DNA of 53,122 nt from Stutzerimonas stutzeri SDM-LAC (GCF_000235745.1 NZ_AGSX01000180.1:1-53122); one strand, 5' to 3'. Shown: positions 34,522-45,864, counted from the stretch's first letter. Translations and numbers: made by a program. Notes: generated by a model from the letters alone, not told the origin.

Positions 34522-37314
34522 ATGGCGCTTGCGCTGATCATCGCGTTGCCATTCCTGGGGATCTGCCTACCGTTGCTGTTTGAACGGTTCGGCCGGTCTG
34601 CCTGTGCATTCGGTGCCGGACTGGCCCCGTTGCTGGCGTTGGCGTTGCTATTGTCCAAGCGTGCCGCCGTGTTTGGCGGCGAGACGGAAGTCCAGGCCTT
34701 GTCCTGGCTTCCGGAGCTGGGGTTGAACCTTAGCCTGAGGCTGGATGGTCTGGGATTTCTCTTTGCATTGCTGATTCTCGGAATCGGCCTGCTCGTTATC
34801 CTGTATGCGCGTTATTACCTGTCGAAAACTGAGCCGATGGGGCGTTTTTTCAGCTTTTTCCTGCTGTTCATGGGCGCCATGCTCGGTGTGGTGCTGGCCG
34901 AAAACCTCCTGTTGATGCTGATGTTCTGGGAGCTGACCAGCCTTTCATCGTTTCTGCTGATCGGCTTTTGGAATCACCGCACCGATGCTCGGCAGGGCGC
35001 GCGCATGGCGCTTGCCGTCACCGGAGGCGGCGGGTTGGCGCTGCTGGCAGGTATCTTGCTAATTGGGCATATCGTTGGTAGTTACGAGCTAAGCATTGTT
35101 CTGGCATCGGGTGATCTGATTCGTGCCAGTGCCTTGTACCCGCTGACCTTGATTCTGGTTCTGCTGGGTGTGTTTACCAAGTCGGCGCAGTTTCCGTTTC
35201 ACTTCTGGTTGCCACAGGCGATGGCGGCGCCCACCCCGGTGTCGGCTTTTTTGCACTCCGCGACCATGGTCAAGGCCGGTGTTTTTCTGCTGGCGCGGAT
35301 GTATCCAGCCCTTTCGGATTCCGAATGGTGGTTCTACATGGTCAGCCTGACGGGGCTGGCGACCCTGCTGATCGGCGCAGTAATGGCGCTGTTCCAACAT
35401 GACCTCAAAGGCTTGTTGGCCTATTCGACCATCAGCCATCTGGGCCTGATCACGCTGCTGTTTGGCCTTGATTCGCGTCTTGGACCGGTCGCGGCAATCT
35501 TCCATATCATCAATCACGCAACGTTCAAGGCTTCGTTGTTCATGGCCGCAGGGATCATTGATCACGAGACCGGAACGCGCGACATGCGGCGCATCAACGG
35601 CATGCTGAAATACATGCCGCACACGGCGGCTCTGGCGATGGTGGCGTCGCTGGCAATGGCGGGAGTGCCGCTGCTCAATGGCTTTCTCAGCAAGGAGATG
35701 TTTTTTGCCGAGACCCTCGACCAGCATTTGCTGGGGAGTTTCTACTGGACGATTCCGGCCCTGGCGACCCTGGCGAGTGCCTTTTCGGTCGCCTACTCGC
35801 TGCGCTTCGTGCATGACGTGTTTTTCAACGGCGAGCCGATCGACCTGCCCAAATACCCGCCGCATGAGCCGGCACGGTACATGAAGATCCCCGTCGAAAT
35901 CCTGGTGTTGCTCTGTCTGCTGGTGGGTACGGTGCCTGCCTACACTGTCGCGCCGTTGTTGGCTGCGGCCGTCGCTGGCAGCCTGGGTGGTGACGTTCCT
36001 CAATACAGCCTGGCGATATGGCACGGCTTCAATCTGCCCTTGGCGATGAGCTTCGTTGCGCTGGGCGGGGGCGTCCTGATCTATTCGATGCGCAAATGGG
36101 CGTTTCGCTGGTATGAAGGGCTGCCGCGTGTTGACTCGCTGCAGGTATTCGCCCAGGTGGTCAGTGGCATTGCTGCAACGGCACGCTGGGTAACCGAGCG
36201 CATGGAGAACGGATCGCTACAGCGCTATCTGGCGCTGATGCTGGTCAGCTCGCTGCTGGTAGTTGTCTACGCATTGACCCCACTACAGGCGCTGCGCGGC
36301 GCTGTCCCGCTGACGCCGCTGGATGGCATCACCGTCGGGGGGATGCTGCTCCTTGGTCTGGCGTCGGTAATGACGGTGATCTTCCATCGCAGGCGTCTCA
36401 TGGCGCTAATGGTGCTCAGCGTAGTCGGGTTGCTGGTAGCGCTGGTGTTCGCCCGCTATTCAGCGCCGGATCTGGCCTTGACTCAGATATCGGTCGAGGT
36501 GGTGACGATCATTCTGCTAATCCTGGCATTGTTTTTCATGCCTGACCGGACGCCGGTCGAGTCGAGCAGCCTGCGCAGTTTCCGCGATCTGATCATTGCT
36601 TCCGCATTTGGCACCATGGTGGCCTTGCTCGCCTATGCCGTACTGACTCGGCCATACGACAGCATTGCCTCGTTCTTTCTCGACAACAGCGTGTCCGGTG
36701 GCGGCGGCACCAACGTGGTCAACGTGATTCTGGTCGATTTCCGCGGCTTCGACACGCTGGGTGAGATCGCTGTGCTGGCAATCGCAGCAGTCGGGATCTA
36801 CGGCCTGCTCCATGGATTGCATCTGCCACACCCGGTCCGGGATTACGGCGGCCGGCTTTGGTCGACCGACCGGCACCCGATGGTCCTCGATACGCTGTCG
36901 CGCGTGCTGTTGCCGATGGCATTGTTGGTCTCGGTGTTTATCTTCCTGCGGGGGCATAACCTGCCTGGTGGTGGCTTCATCGCTGGATTGATTACCGCGG
37001 TCGCTCTGATTTTGCAGTACATCTCCCATGGTGTGGTCTGGGCGCAGCAGCGCCAGCCGTTCAGCTATCACGGCGTGGCCGGGCTCGGTGTGCTGATTGC
37101 GGGTCTGACCGGCCTCGGCAGCTGGCTGTTCGGTCGGCCTTTCCTGACCTCGGCTTTTGGTCATTTTCATCTTCCGTTGATTGGCGACTTCGAACTCGCG
37201 ACCGCGATGCTGTTCGATCTCGGTGTTTATCTGGCCGTGGTAGGGGCGACCCTGCTGATTCTTTCCAACCTCGGCCATGTCAGTCAGGACGAGTCGTGCA
37301 AGGAGGTGCTTTGA
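34522..37314 (+). CDS. Mrp-type Na+/H+ antiporter subunit A, fused to B
   Basis: 930 residues. The N-terminal ~500 residues are the proton-pumping NuoL-like unit with Glu137 (FWELTSLSS), Lys221, His246 and Lys252 in the expected helices. A MbhD/E-like part follows, and the last ~150 residues ([36 protein letters not shown]...) are subunit B. In pseudomonads the A and B subunits are fused, giving a six-gene operon (shaA-C-D-E-F-G in P. aeruginosa). The complex in the inner membrane exchanges Na+ (or K+) for H+ and supports salt and alkali tolerance. Confidence 0.94.
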   Translation: MALALIIALPFLGICLPLLFERFGRSACAFGAGLAPLLALALLLSKRAAVFGGETEVQALSWLPELGLNLSLRLDGLGFLFALLILGIGLLVILYARYYLSKTEPMGRFFSFFLLFMGAMLGVVLAENLLLMLMFWELTSLSSFLLIGFWNHRTDARQGARMALAVTGGGGLALLAGILLIGHIVGSYELSIVLASGDLIRASALYPLTLILVLLGVFTKSAQFPFHFWLPQAMAAPTPVSAFLHSATMVKAGVFLLARMYPALSDSEWWFYMVSLTGLATLLIGAVMALFQHDLKGLLAYSTISHLGLITLLFGLDSRLGPVAAIFHIINHATFKASLFMAAGIIDHETGTRDMRRINGMLKYMPHTAALAMVASLAMAGVPLLNGFLSKEMFFAETLDQHLLGSFYWTIPALATLASAFSVAYSLRFVHDVFFNGEPIDLPKYPPHEPARYMKIPVEILVLLCLLVGTVPAYTVAPLLAAAVAGSLGGDVPQYSLAIWHGFNLPLAMSFVALGGGVLIYSMRKWAFRWYEGLPRVDSLQVFAQVVSGIAATARWVTERMENGSLQRYLALMLVSSLLVVVYALTPLQALRGAVPLTPLDGITVGGMLLLGLASVMTVIFHRRRLMALMVLSVVGLLVALVFARYSAPDLALTQISVEVVTIILLILALFFMPDRTPVESSSLRSFRDLIIASAFGTMVALLAYAVLTRPYDSIASFFLDNSVSGGGGTNVVNVILVDFRGFDTLGEIAVLAIAAVGIYGLLHGLHLPHPVRDYGGRLWSTDRHPMVLDTLSRVLLPMALLVSVFIFLRGHNLPGGGFIAGLITAVALILQYISHGVVWAQQRQPFSYHGVAGLGVLIAGLTGLGSWLFGRPFLTSAFGHFHLPLIGDFELATAMLFDLGVYLAVVGATLLILSNLGHVSQDESCKEVL

Positions 37315-37643
37315 TGGAAGTCGTGTTCGCGGTCACGCTGGGCGTAATGATGACGAGTGGCGTGTATCTGCTGCTACGTGCACGGATATTTCCGGTGGTC
37401 ATGGGGCTGACGCTGATTTCATATGCAGTGAATCTGTTCATTTTTGCCATGGGGCGCCTTGCCACCGGAGTACCGGCAATCGTCGGAGCGAGCGCCGAGT
37501 ACGGCGACCCGCTGCCACAGGCCTTGGTACTGACTGCGATTGTCATAGGCTTCGCCATGACGGCCTTCGTCGTGGTGCTGGCGCTTCGCGGGCTGGGTGA
37601 GTTGCGCACCGATCATGTGGACGGTCGGGAGCCGGGCAAATGA
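37314..37643 (+). CDS. Mrp-type antiporter subunit C
   Basis: 109 residues from the ATG at 37314, overlapping the A-subunit stop in TGATG (AAGGAGG upstream). It has three helices and is NuoK-like. YGDPLPQALVLTAIVIGFAMTAF is the conserved block. It is part of the cation antiporter complex, with the next gene overlapping by 4 bases. Confidence 0.93.
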   Translation: MEVVFAVTLGVMMTSGVYLLLRARIFPVVMGLTLISYAVNLFIFAMGRLATGVPAIVGASAEYGDPLPQALVLTAIVIGFAMTAFVVVLALRGLGELRTDHVDGREPGK

Positions 37644-39142
37644 ATCATGGGTTGATCATGCCGATCCTGCTGCCCTTGCTGGTCGGATGCAGTTTGCTGT
37701 TGATTCATCGCCAGGATGCAGCGCTTAAGCGCTTGCTATCAGTGACCGCCACCTGGTTGCTGGTGCCGCTGGCCTTCTGGCTGGTGTGGCAGGCGGATGC
37801 TGGCGAGCTGACCGTGTATCGTCTTGGCGACTGGCAACCGCCGTTCGGCATCATGCTGCTGCTTGATCGGTTAAGTGCCTTGATGCTGCTGGTGACTGCG
37901 GTGCTTGCGGGCTTCTGCGTGCTTTACGCTGCTCGTGGAGATGATGAGCGCGGGCCTAATTTCCATGCGCTGTTCCAGTTCCAGCTGGCGGGCATCAACG
38001 GTGCCTTTCTGACCGGTGATCTGTTCAACCTGTTCGTGTTCTTCGAGATCCTCTTGATCTCGTCCTATGCGCTCTTGCTTCATGGCCACGGCGCAAAGCG
38101 GGTGCAGTCAGGCATTCATTATGTCGTGCTGAACCTGCTGGGTTCGTCGTTGTTCCTGATCGGCGTCAGCATGCTTTATGGTCTGACCGGAACCTTGAAC
38201 ATGGCCGATCTGGCGGGGCGGGTCAGCGCGGCTGATCCGGCCGACGCGCCGCTTCTCGCTGCGGCGGGCTACTTGTTGCTGGTGGTTTTTGCGCTCAAGG
38301 GCGCAATCCTGCCGCTGTACTTCTGGCTGCCTCGCGCCTACGCCGCAGCGACTGCGCCTGTGGCGGCGCTGTTCGCAATCATGACCAAGCTTGGGCTCTA
38401 CGCCATCGTACGGGTGTTCACGTTGATTTTCGGCAGCGAAGCGGGCGTATTGAGCAACATGGTGCTCGATTGGTTGTGGCCGCTCTCCATGCTCACCCTC
38501 ATTGGTGGTGTCTTGGGCGCGCTGGCTGCACGCAATCTGCAGGTATTGCTGTCCTATCTGGTGGTGGTTTCGGTGGGTACTTTGCTGGCGGGTATTGCGC
38601 TGGGCTCAGAGGTGGGCCTCAGCGCGGCGCTGTATTACCTGGTGCACAGCACGCTGGTGTCCGGAGGGTTGTTCCTGCTGGCTGACATTATTGCTCGCCA
38701 GCGTGGCGATATGGCCTCCGAGCTGCTATCGGCGCCGGCGCTCAAGCAGCCTTTATTGCTGGGCGCGTTGTTTTTTGCCGGTGCGATTTCAGTCGCTGGG
38801 CTTCCACCTTTCTCAGGGTTCGTCGGCAAGGTGATGCTACTGCAGGCTGTTCCTCCCGGAGTCGACGCCGTGCTGCTGTGGCCAGTGGTTCTGGTGGGTG
38901 GGTTGGCGATGGTAATCGCGCTCAGCCGAGCCGGTAGCATGGTGTTTTGGCGACCAAGTGAGGCGGCCAGTGTGGGAAGACCGGCGGACCCTGTGCGCGT
39001 GACGGCAAGCTTCGGTTTGCTGCTTGGCAGCGTGCTGCTGGTGGTGGTGGCGCAGCCGATTCAGGCCTACATGCAGGCGACGGCGGCACAGTTGTTCGAT
39101 CTGCAACCGTATCTGCACATCATTCGGGGAGGTGAGGCATGA
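37640..39142 (+). CDS. Mrp-type antiporter subunit D
   Basis: 500 residues, NuoM/N-like, about 14 helices. FVFFEILLISSYALLLHGH carries the conserved Glu in helix 5, and FALKGAILPLYFWLPRAYAAATAPVAALFAIMTKLGLYAIVR the conserved lysines. It is the second proton-channel-like subunit of the antiporter. The start overlaps subunit C by 4 bases (ATGA). Confidence 0.94.
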   Translation: MNHGLIMPILLPLLVGCSLLLIHRQDAALKRLLSVTATWLLVPLAFWLVWQADAGELTVYRLGDWQPPFGIMLLLDRLSALMLLVTAVLAGFCVLYAARGDDERGPNFHALFQFQLAGINGAFLTGDLFNLFVFFEILLISSYALLLHGHGAKRVQSGIHYVVLNLLGSSLFLIGVSMLYGLTGTLNMADLAGRVSAADPADAPLLAAAGYLLLVVFALKGAILPLYFWLPRAYAAATAPVAALFAIMTKLGLYAIVRVFTLIFGSEAGVLSNMVLDWLWPLSMLTLIGGVLGALAARNLQVLLSYLVVVSVGTLLAGIALGSEVGLSAALYYLVHSTLVSGGLFLLADIIARQRGDMASELLSAPALKQPLLLGALFFAGAISVAGLPPFSGFVGKVMLLQAVPPGVDAVLLWPVVLVGGLAMVIALSRAGSMVFWRPSEAASVGRPADPVRVTASFGLLLGSVLLVVVAQPIQAYMQATAAQLFDLQPYLHIIRGGEA

Positions 39143-39639
39143 AGTCACGCCTGCTTCCCAACCCCGCGCTCACCGTACTGCTTGCGCTGCTCTGGTTGCT
39201 GCTCAGTAATGCGCTAAGCGTGGGGCACTTGGTGCTTGGGCTGTTTCTTGGTTGGGCAATTCCTTTGCTGGTGCAGGGGTTCCTGCTCGATCTGCCGAAG
39301 GTTCGCCACCCGTTGAAACTCTGTCTGTTCATGCTCAAGGTCTTCTACGACATCGTCGTGGCCAACGTCCATGTGGCCAAGCTGGTGCTTGGCTCCAGGG
39401 ACCAATTGCGGCCTGCGTTCGTCGAAGTGCCGATGGCAATCGAACATCCGTTTGTCCTCGCCGTGCTGACCAGCATTATCTCGCTAACCCCGGGAACCGT
39501 ATCGGCGGCTCTGCGGCCTGGACACAAGACACTGCTGATTCACGCATTGGACGCGCCTGATGCGGACGCGCTGGTGGCCGAGGTGAAGAGCCGATACGAA
39601 ACGCCGCTGCTGGAGATTTTCGAATGCTCGCTTACGTAA
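39139..39639 (+). CDS. Mrp-type antiporter subunit E
   Basis: 166 residues with two or three N-terminal helices and a cytoplasmic domain. HPFVLAVLTSIISLTPGTVSAAL is the family block (SLTPGT). It is needed for stable assembly of the Mrp complex. It overlaps subunit D by 4 bases and subunit F by 16 bases. Confidence 0.93.
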   Translation: MKSRLLPNPALTVLLALLWLLLSNALSVGHLVLGLFLGWAIPLLVQGFLLDLPKVRHPLKLCLFMLKVFYDIVVANVHVAKLVLGSRDQLRPAFVEVPMAIEHPFVLAVLTSIISLTPGTVSAALRPGHKTLLIHALDAPDADALVAEVKSRYETPLLEIFECSLT

Positions 39640-39893
39640 TCCCGCTGTGCATGACGATCATAGGGATCGCAGCGATCCTAAATGTCGTGCGGCTGGTTCT
39701 GGGGCCCGATATGCCTGACCGGGTGTTGGCGCTCGACACGCTGTACATCAATGCGCTGGCCTTGATCGTCTTGTTCGGTATCTGGCTTGCGTCCGACCTG
39801 TTCTTCGAGGCTGCTCTGCTTATCGCCGTGATGGGCTTCGTCAGCACCGTGGCGGTGGGCAAGCACCTGTTGCACGGCGAAATCATTGACTAA
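39624..39893 (+). CDS. Mrp-type antiporter subunit F
   Basis: 89 residues, three helices. VLGPDMPDRVLALDTLYINALALIVLFG is the conserved MnhF block with the Asp of helix 2. Its start lies 16 bases inside subunit E, so translation is coupled. Confidence 0.93.
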   Translation: MLAYVIPLCMTIIGIAAILNVVRLVLGPDMPDRVLALDTLYINALALIVLFGIWLASDLFFEAALLIAVMGFVSTVAVGKHLLHGEIID

Positions 39894-39902
39894 GGAGGCT
39901 GC

Positions 39903-40232
39903 ATGCCATTCTGGATAGAGCTGCTGGTGAGCGCGTTTCTGATCGTCGGTAGCGTGTTCGCGCTGGTTGGGGCGATTGGTTTGTATCGCCTTCCTGATTT
40001 CTTCACGCGATTGCATGGGCCGACCAAGGCAACCACGCTTGGGGTCGGCGGGATCATCGTCGCCTCAATGATCTTCTTCAGTAATCAGGGCAACGGCCTC
40101 AGCATCCATGAAGTGCTGATCACCCTGTTTCTATTTTTGACCGCGCCGGTCAGCGCCCATGTTCTGGCGAAGGCAGCCATGCAGCAGAGGCTGCCCTATA
40201 CCGCCAAAACCCGCGGCAAACCCTGGGATTGA
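39903..40232 (+). CDS. Mrp-type antiporter subunit G
   Basis: 109 residues, three helices. GAIGLYRLPDFFTRLHGPTKATTLG is the typical MnhG block. It is the last gene of the operon, 9 bases after F with AAGGAGG upstream, and is convergent with glnD. The 54 bases between hold no clear terminator. Confidence 0.93.
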   Translation: MPFWIELLVSAFLIVGSVFALVGAIGLYRLPDFFTRLHGPTKATTLGVGGIIVASMIFFSNQGNGLSIHEVLITLFLFLTAPVSAHVLAKAAMQQRLPYTAKTRGKPWD

Positions 40233-40286
40233 AGCGGACCTGCGGCGACGTTGCCGCCTCGTTGTCGAAGCGACCACGCAATTACC

Positions 40287-42989
40287 TTAGATGATGAAGC
40301 TGCTAGGGGAGGGCTGGTGCTCGTTGTCCTGAGTCAGCTGCTTGATCATCGCCTGTTGCAGCTGCATGCACAGCTGTGGATCGGACAATGGCTGGTTGTC
40401 GGCGTTGGTGACGAAGAATACGTCTTCGACGCGCTCACCGAGCGTGGCGATTTTGGCGTTTTGCACTGACAGATCGAAATCCAGGAATAGCTGGCCGATG
40501 CGCGCCAGTAGTCCGGGGCGGTCGGGGGCGACGACTTCGATGATCGTCTGCGGGCGCTGCATGTCGTTGTGAATGGTCACCTGCGGCGGAAACGCAAAGT
40601 GCTTGAGCTGCCGGGGTACGCGCTTCTGAATGATCGTCAGGTAGTCGTCCGGGTTACGCAGTGCATCGATCAGACCTTGGCGGATTTCTTCCGTACGCTC
40701 GGGGTCGTTGCCGATGGGGGTGCCGTCGGCATCCAGCACGATGTAGGTGTCCAGGGTGAACTGGCTGCTTGAGGTAATGATGCGGGCGTCGTGAATGTTC
40801 AGGTTCAACTGGTCCATGGCCGCCACGGTTACGGCGAAGAAGTCGTGCTGATCCGGCGCGTAGATGAAAATCTGAGTGCCGCCTTCAAAGTCACGCTGGG
40901 TGGTTTCCTTGATCAGGACCAGCGGGCCGCCGTCACTCGGGTGCTCGATGATGGCTTCGGTATGCCAGGCCACATCGACCGAGCTGTGGCGCATGAAGTA
41001 GTCATCACCGAGCTGCGACCATAGCTGCTCGGCGTCGTCCGGATCGGTGCCGTTGCGCACCAGATTGTCAAGCGCGGCGCGCTGAGTCTGGCGAATCTGC
41101 TCTTCGCGTCCTAGCGGGTTTTCCAAGCCACGTTTGAGTGCTCGTGTGGTTTCGGTGTGCAACTGACGCAGCAGGCTGGCCCGCCAGGAATTCCAGAGAG
41201 TCGGGTTGGTGGCGTTGATATCCGCCACTGTTAGCACATAGAGATAATCGAGATGAGTTTCGTCACCGACCAAATGGGCGAAGTCGTTGATCACCTGTGG
41301 GTCGGACAGGTCTTTGCGCTGCGCGGTGGTGGACATCACCAGGTGATTCTCCACCAGCCAGACCACCAGGCGGGTATCCCACGCGGGTAGCTTGTGGCGG
41401 GCGCAGAAGGCCTGAGCATCCACCGCGCCAAGCTCCGAATGATCGCCGCCGCGACCCTTGGCAATATCGTGGTAGAGCCCTGCAATGTAGATCAGCTCCG
41501 GCTTGGGTAGCTCTTCCACCAGTTTGCTGGCCAGTGGATATTTCTCGGCAACGCCGGGTTTGCTCAGTTTGCGCAGGTATTTGATGACATTGAGCGTATG
41601 GGCGTCGACCGTGTAGATATGAAAGAGGTCATGCTGCATCTGCCCGACGATATGGCCGAACTCGGGCAAATACCGTCCGAGAATGCCGTAACGATTCATC
41701 CGCCGCAGGTTGCGGTGGATGCCCTCCTTGCACTTGAACAATTCGATGAACAGGCTGGTGTTGCGTATGTCGCTGCGAAACTCATCGTCGATCAGATGCC
41801 GGTGGTCCCTTAGGAGCCGAATGGTCTCCGCCCTTACACCCTGAATGTCCGGGTGTTGGGCCAGCAGTACGAAGATTTCCAGGATCGCGAACGGCCTGCG
41901 CTTGAATACCGAATCATCGGCCACTTCCAAATAGCCATCGCGAACCAGAAAGCGGCTATTGAGCGGCACCGCATCACCGCCGTCGCCCTCCCAGAGGATG
42001 ACTTCGGCGAAGTGTTGTCCGACCAGATCGCTTAGCTCTGAAATGCTCATCACGACGCGGTAGTACTTTTGCATGAAGCGCTCGATCGCCAGTTTGGCGT
42101 CGCTGTCTTCGTAGCCGAGGAGGGCGGCAAGGCTGCGCTGGTGGTCGAACAGCAAGCGATCTTCCGCACGGCCGGCCAGCATGTGCAGTCCGTAACGGAC
42201 ACGCCAGATGAACTCTTGCCCGGCCACCAGCAACGAGTGTTCGCCTTCGGTCAGGAACCCCTGATCGAGGATGGCGCTAAGGTTCAAGCTGCCGAACTGG
42301 CGCCGCGCTATCCACAGGATGGTCTGTATGTCACGCAGCCCGCCAGGCGAACCTTTGACGTTTGGCTCCAGGTTGTACTCGGTGTTGTTGTATTTGGAAT
42401 GGCGCGCGGCCTGCTCGTTACGCTTGGCGAGAAAGAACTCCTTGCTCGGCCACATTTCCGAAGAGCTGGTGACCTTGAGCATGTTCTGACGCAGGCGTTC
42501 GGGACCGGCGATCGTGCGGCTTTCCATGAGGTTGGTAATCACGGTCAGGTCCGCCCGTGCCTCTTCTGCGCACTCCTGCACCGAGCGCACGCTCTGACCA
42601 ACTTCGAGGCCGATGTCCCACAGCAGAGTCAGGAATTGCTCGATGGCGTCGCGGAAAATTTCTTGATCGTTGTTATCGAGCAGGATTAGCAGGTCGATGT
42701 CGGAATAAGGATGCAGTTCGCCGCGGCCATAGCCGCCCACGGCGACCAGCGCAATCTCTGCCTCGTTGTCCCAGTCGAAGCGGGCCCAGGCGGCGCGCAG
42801 GATCTGATCAACGAACCAGGCGCGGCCTTCGACCAGGCTACGGATATCCTGGCCGGCGAGGAAGCGCGCATCGAGCACCTCCCGCGCCTTGCGAATGACT
42901 TTCTTGAAGGCGGCGATGGGGCTGGCCTTGAGTGCCAGCTCAGCCTGGAACTGGCTGCGGTCGAACAATTCGGAATCAACCAGAGGCAT
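40287..42989 (-). CDS. glnD: Bifunctional uridylyltransferase/uridylyl-removing enzyme GlnD
   Basis: 900 residues from the ATG at 42989 (GGAGGG 7 bases upstream, family start [15 protein letters not shown]). The nucleotidyltransferase motif is [18 protein letters not shown] (85-102; Asp97 and Asp99 bind metal). The HD hydrolase centre is [16 protein letters not shown]. Two ACT domains at the C-terminus sense glutamine. It uridylylates PII (GlnB/GlnK) when nitrogen is short and removes UMP when glutamine is high. It lies downstream of map on the same strand (31 bases), the usual order. Confidence 0.97.
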   Translation of the reverse strand: MPLVDSELFDRSQFQAELALKASPIAAFKKVIRKAREVLDARFLAGQDIRSLVEGRAWFVDQILRAAWARFDWDNEAEIALVAVGGYGRGELHPYSDIDLLILLDNNDQEIFRDAIEQFLTLLWDIGLEVGQSVRSVQECAEEARADLTVITNLMESRTIAGPERLRQNMLKVTSSSEMWPSKEFFLAKRNEQAARHSKYNNTEYNLEPNVKGSPGGLRDIQTILWIARRQFGSLNLSAILDQGFLTEGEHSLLVAGQEFIWRVRYGLHMLAGRAEDRLLFDHQRSLAALLGYEDSDAKLAIERFMQKYYRVVMSISELSDLVGQHFAEVILWEGDGGDAVPLNSRFLVRDGYLEVADDSVFKRRPFAILEIFVLLAQHPDIQGVRAETIRLLRDHRHLIDDEFRSDIRNTSLFIELFKCKEGIHRNLRRMNRYGILGRYLPEFGHIVGQMQHDLFHIYTVDAHTLNVIKYLRKLSKPGVAEKYPLASKLVEELPKPELIYIAGLYHDIAKGRGGDHSELGAVDAQAFCARHKLPAWDTRLVVWLVENHLVMSTTAQRKDLSDPQVINDFAHLVGDETHLDYLYVLTVADINATNPTLWNSWRASLLRQLHTETTRALKRGLENPLGREEQIRQTQRAALDNLVRNGTDPDDAEQLWSQLGDDYFMRHSSVDVAWHTEAIIEHPSDGGPLVLIKETTQRDFEGGTQIFIYAPDQHDFFAVTVAAMDQLNLNIHDARIITSSSQFTLDTYIVLDADGTPIGNDPERTEEIRQGLIDALRNPDDYLTIIQKRVPRQLKHFAFPPQVTIHNDMQRPQTIIEVVAPDRPGLLARIGQLFLDFDLSVQNAKIATLGERVEDVFFVTNADNQPLSDPQLCMQLQQAMIKQLTQDNEHQPSPSSFII

Positions 42990-43020
42990 ACCGTCGCCCT
43001 CCATCAAAACGTCAAGAAAC

Positions 43021-43803
43021 TCAGGGCGATGTGCGGGCTATCGTGTCATCGCTGCGCAGGGTGAAGATTTCGTAGCCATCTGCAGTGACCACAAGGGTGT
43101 GTTCCCACTGAGCGGAAAGCTTGCGGTCCTTGGTGATCGCCGTCCAGCCGTCACCAAGCAGGCGGGTTTCCGACCGGCCCTGGTTGATCATGGGCTCAAT
43201 GGTGAAGGTCATGCCTTCCTTTAGCTCTAGCCCGGTCCCGGCTCGGCCGTAGTGCAGCACTTGGGGCTCCTCGTGGAAAACCTTGCCGATGCCATGCCCG
43301 CAATACTCGCGGACAACGGAGAAGCCGTTCTTCTCGGCATGCTTCTGAATCACTTCACCAATGTCGCCGAGGCGCGCTCCCGGGCGGACCACCTCGATCC
43401 CTTTATAAAGGCACTCTTGCGTCACCTTGCAGAGCCGCTCGGCCCACTCTGGCGCTTTGCCGACGGTGAACATACGGCTGGTATCGCCGTGGTAGCCATC
43501 CTTGATGACCGTGATGTCGATATTGAGGATGTCGCCGTCTTTGAGGGGTTTGTCGTTGGGGATGCCATGGCAAACGACGTGATTGATCGATGTGCAGATC
43601 GATTTTGGGAAGCCCTTGTAGTTGAGCGGGGCGGGTACAGCCTGTTGCACATTCACGATGTGCTCGTGGCAGATGCGGTCCAGTTCTTCGGTGGTGACGC
43701 CCGGCTTGATGTGCTCCGCGATCATTTCGAGCACCTCAGCAGCGAGGCGGCCGGCAATGCGCATTTTTTCGATGTCTTCAGGCGTCTTGATGGAAACAGT
43801 CAT
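43021..43803 (-). CDS. map: Methionine aminopeptidase type I
   Basis: 260 residues from the ATG at 43803 (AGAGGA upstream). Metal ligands are found in [19 protein letters not shown] (two Asp), [12 protein letters not shown] (His), FTIEPMI (Glu) and QWEHTLVV (Glu). It removes the initiator Met from new proteins. It faces away from rpsB across 304 bases and is followed by glnD. Confidence 0.96.
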   Translation of the reverse strand: MTVSIKTPEDIEKMRIAGRLAAEVLEMIAEHIKPGVTTEELDRICHEHIVNVQQAVPAPLNYKGFPKSICTSINHVVCHGIPNDKPLKDGDILNIDITVIKDGYHGDTSRMFTVGKAPEWAERLCKVTQECLYKGIEVVRPGARLGDIGEVIQKHAEKNGFSVVREYCGHGIGKVFHEEPQVLHYGRAGTGLELKEGMTFTIEPMINQGRSETRLLGDGWTAITKDRKLSAQWEHTLVVTADGYEIFTLRSDDTIARTSP

Positions 43804-43967
43804 GCAATCCTCTTGGCGCCAAGAGGCGCGGGCGATATTGGGTACAAACTGCAAATGATAAACCAAAGAGGGCTCGGCCTGCAGACGGCCCCGGCGGCCA
43901 GGACAGTCAGTGGTAAGTCCCGGCACTACAATCAATACCAGATCCGCGCTAGCCTCCGATGCGTGCT

Positions 43968-43978
43968 TGTGCTATAAA
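43968..43978 (+). promoter_or_regulatory. Extended -10 promoter of rpsB-tsf
   Basis: TGTGCTATAAA (the T-G-N-TATAAA form) 130 bases before rpsB, with a poor -35. An extended -10 of this type is conserved at gammaproteobacterial rpsB genes. The ~120-base leader downstream contains GTTGGATATC and GGGACGCGTGGAGG; it is the region by which S2 is known to control its own operon in E. coli. The rest of the 43804-44107 gap must also hold the map promoter on the other strand. Confidence 0.6.
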
Positions 43979-44107
43979 ACGCGCCGCTCTGCGGGACTAC
44001 CTGCCGAGCCTGACCCCACACACGTGTCGACACGGTATCCTGGGTGCTCGCAAGAGTTGGATATCGGGACGCGTGGAGGCCTAACCCGACTTATCTGAGG
44101 AACTCTC

Positions 44108-44848
44108 ATGTCTCAAGTCACTATGCGCGATATGCTGAAGGCCGGTGTGCACTTCGGCCACCAGACCCGTTACTGGAACCCGAAGATGAATAAGTACATC
44201 TTTGGCGCGCGTAACAAGATTCATATCATCAACCTTGAGAAAACCCTGCCGATGTTCAACGACGCGCTGCGTTTCGTTGAGAAGCTGGCTGCAGGCAAAA
44301 ACAAGATTCTGTTCGTTGGTACCAAGCGTTCTGCTGGCAAGATCGTTCGCGAAGAGGCGGCTCGTTGTGGCTCGCCGTACGTCGATCATCGCTGGTTGGG
44401 CGGCATGCTGACCAACTACAAGACCATTCGTGCTTCGATCAAGCGTCTGCGTGAGCTGGAAACCCAGGCTCAGGACGGTACCTTCGAGAAGCTGACCAAG
44501 AAAGAAGCGCTGATGCGTACGCGCGATCTGGAGAAGCTGGATCGTAGCCTGGGCGGCATCAAGGACATGGGCGGTCTGCCGGACGCCATGTTCGTTGTTG
44601 ACGTCGACCACGAGCGCATTGCTATCTCCGAAGCCAACAAGCTGGGTATCCCGGTTATCGGCATCGTTGATACCAACAGCAGTCCGGAAGGCGTCGACTA
44701 CATCATCCCTGGTAACGATGATGCCATCCGTGCCGTGCAACTCTACCTGGGCTCCATGGCAGATGCTGTACTGCGTGGTCGTCAGAACAACGCTGGCGGT
44801 GCTGACGAGTTCGTTGAAGAGCCAGCCACCGAGGCTGCTCAAGGCTGA
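44108..44848 (+). CDS. rpsB: 30S ribosomal protein S2
   Basis: 246 residues. [42 protein letters not shown] and [29 protein letters not shown] are S2 signatures. It sits on the back of the small subunit and helps S1 bind. GAGGAACTCTC precedes the ATG. Followed by an attenuator-like terminator and tsf. Confidence 0.98.
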   Translation: MSQVTMRDMLKAGVHFGHQTRYWNPKMNKYIFGARNKIHIINLEKTLPMFNDALRFVEKLAAGKNKILFVGTKRSAGKIVREEAARCGSPYVDHRWLGGMLTNYKTIRASIKRLRELETQAQDGTFEKLTKKEALMRTRDLEKLDRSLGGIKDMGGLPDAMFVVDVDHERIAISEANKLGIPVIGIVDTNSSPEGVDYIIPGNDDAIRAVQLYLGSMADAVLRGRQNNAGGADEFVEEPATEAAQG

Positions 44849-44883
44849 GCGCATCTGTCGCCTAGCTGATACCCGTTGAACAG

Positions 44884-44906
44884 AAAGGGGGCTATGCCCC
44901 CTTTTT
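44884..44906 (+). terminator. rpsB-tsf intergenic terminator/attenuator
   Basis: AAAGGGGGC/GCCCCCTTT around TAT, then more T. It lies 36 bases after rpsB and 68 before tsf; a partial terminator here sets the S2 to EF-Ts ratio in other bacteria. Confidence 0.9.
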
Positions 44907-44973
44907 GCCAATTCCAAATTGATCGCCCGAGTTGAGGGCATGATCGACAATCGAATCGAGAGGATTTGCGAAC

Positions 44974-45843
44974 ATGGCAGAGATCACTGCAGCCCTGGTT
45001 AAAGAACTGCGCGAGCGCACTGGCCAAGGCATGATGGATTGCAAAAAGGCGCTCACCGCCGCTGGTGGCGACATCGAGAAAGCAATTGATGATATGCGTG
45101 CCGCGGGTGCCATCAAGGCAGCCAAGAAAGCCGGCAATATTGCTGCTGAAGGTGCTATTGCGGTCAAGGTTGCCGATGACAACAAGCGTGCCGTGATTAT
45201 CGAAGTCAACTCGCAAACCGACTTCCTGGCCCTGCAGGACGACTTCAAGAATTTCGTCAATAGCAGTGTCGAGAAAGCCTTCGCCGAGAAGATGACCGAT
45301 GCCGCCCCGTTGATCGCCGCTCAGGAATCCAATCGTGAAGCGCTGGTTGCCAAGTGCGGCGAGAACGTCAATATCCGCCGTCTGACCACTGTCGAAGCTG
45401 ATCTGGTCGGTTCCTATCTGCATGGCCACCGGATCGGTGTCCTGGTTGCGCTGAAGGGTGGTAGCGTTGAACTGGCGAAGGAAATCGCCATGCACGTCGC
45501 CGCTAGCAATCCTCAGTTCCTGGATCCATCGCAGGTTTCCGAGGAAGCTGTTGCAAAGGAAAAGGAAATCTTCCTGGCGCTGAACGAAGACAAGATCAAA
45601 GGCAAGCCGGCCGAAATCGTCGAGAAGATGGTTGCAGGCCGCATCAGCAAGTTTCTTGCTGAAGCCAGCCTGGTCGAGCAGGCCTTCGTCAAAGATCCTG
45701 ACGTCAAGGTTGGTGAACTGGCGAAGAAGGCCGGTGCCGAAATCGTTTCCTTCGTTCGTTACGAAGTAGGTGAAGGCATCGAGCGCGCCGAGGTCGATTT
45801 TGCCGCTGAAGTCGCCGCTCAGGTAGCTGCAACCAAGCAATAA
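44974..45843 (+). CDS. tsf: Elongation factor Ts
   Basis: 289 residues. The N-terminal UBA-like domain (AALVKELRERTGQGMMDCKKAL) is followed by VEVNSQTDFLA (here IIEVNSQTDFLALQDDF), the core that inserts Phe and Asp into EF-Tu. It catalyses GDP release from EF-Tu. GAGAGGA precedes the start. Normal length. Confidence 0.98.
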   Translation: MAEITAALVKELRERTGQGMMDCKKALTAAGGDIEKAIDDMRAAGAIKAAKKAGNIAAEGAIAVKVADDNKRAVIIEVNSQTDFLALQDDFKNFVNSSVEKAFAEKMTDAAPLIAAQESNREALVAKCGENVNIRRLTTVEADLVGSYLHGHRIGVLVALKGGSVELAKEIAMHVAASNPQFLDPSQVSEEAVAKEKEIFLALNEDKIKGKPAEIVEKMVAGRISKFLAEASLVEQAFVKDPDVKVGELAKKAGAEIVSFVRYEVGEGIERAEVDFAAEVAAQVAATKQ

Positions 45844-45864
45844 AACGCTTCTGCCGTCCCTCGA

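Noticed and set aside
36517-37278. 253-residue minus-strand open frame inside the antiporter A gene
   Set aside because: Antisense shadow, Gln/His/Arg-rich, no start context.
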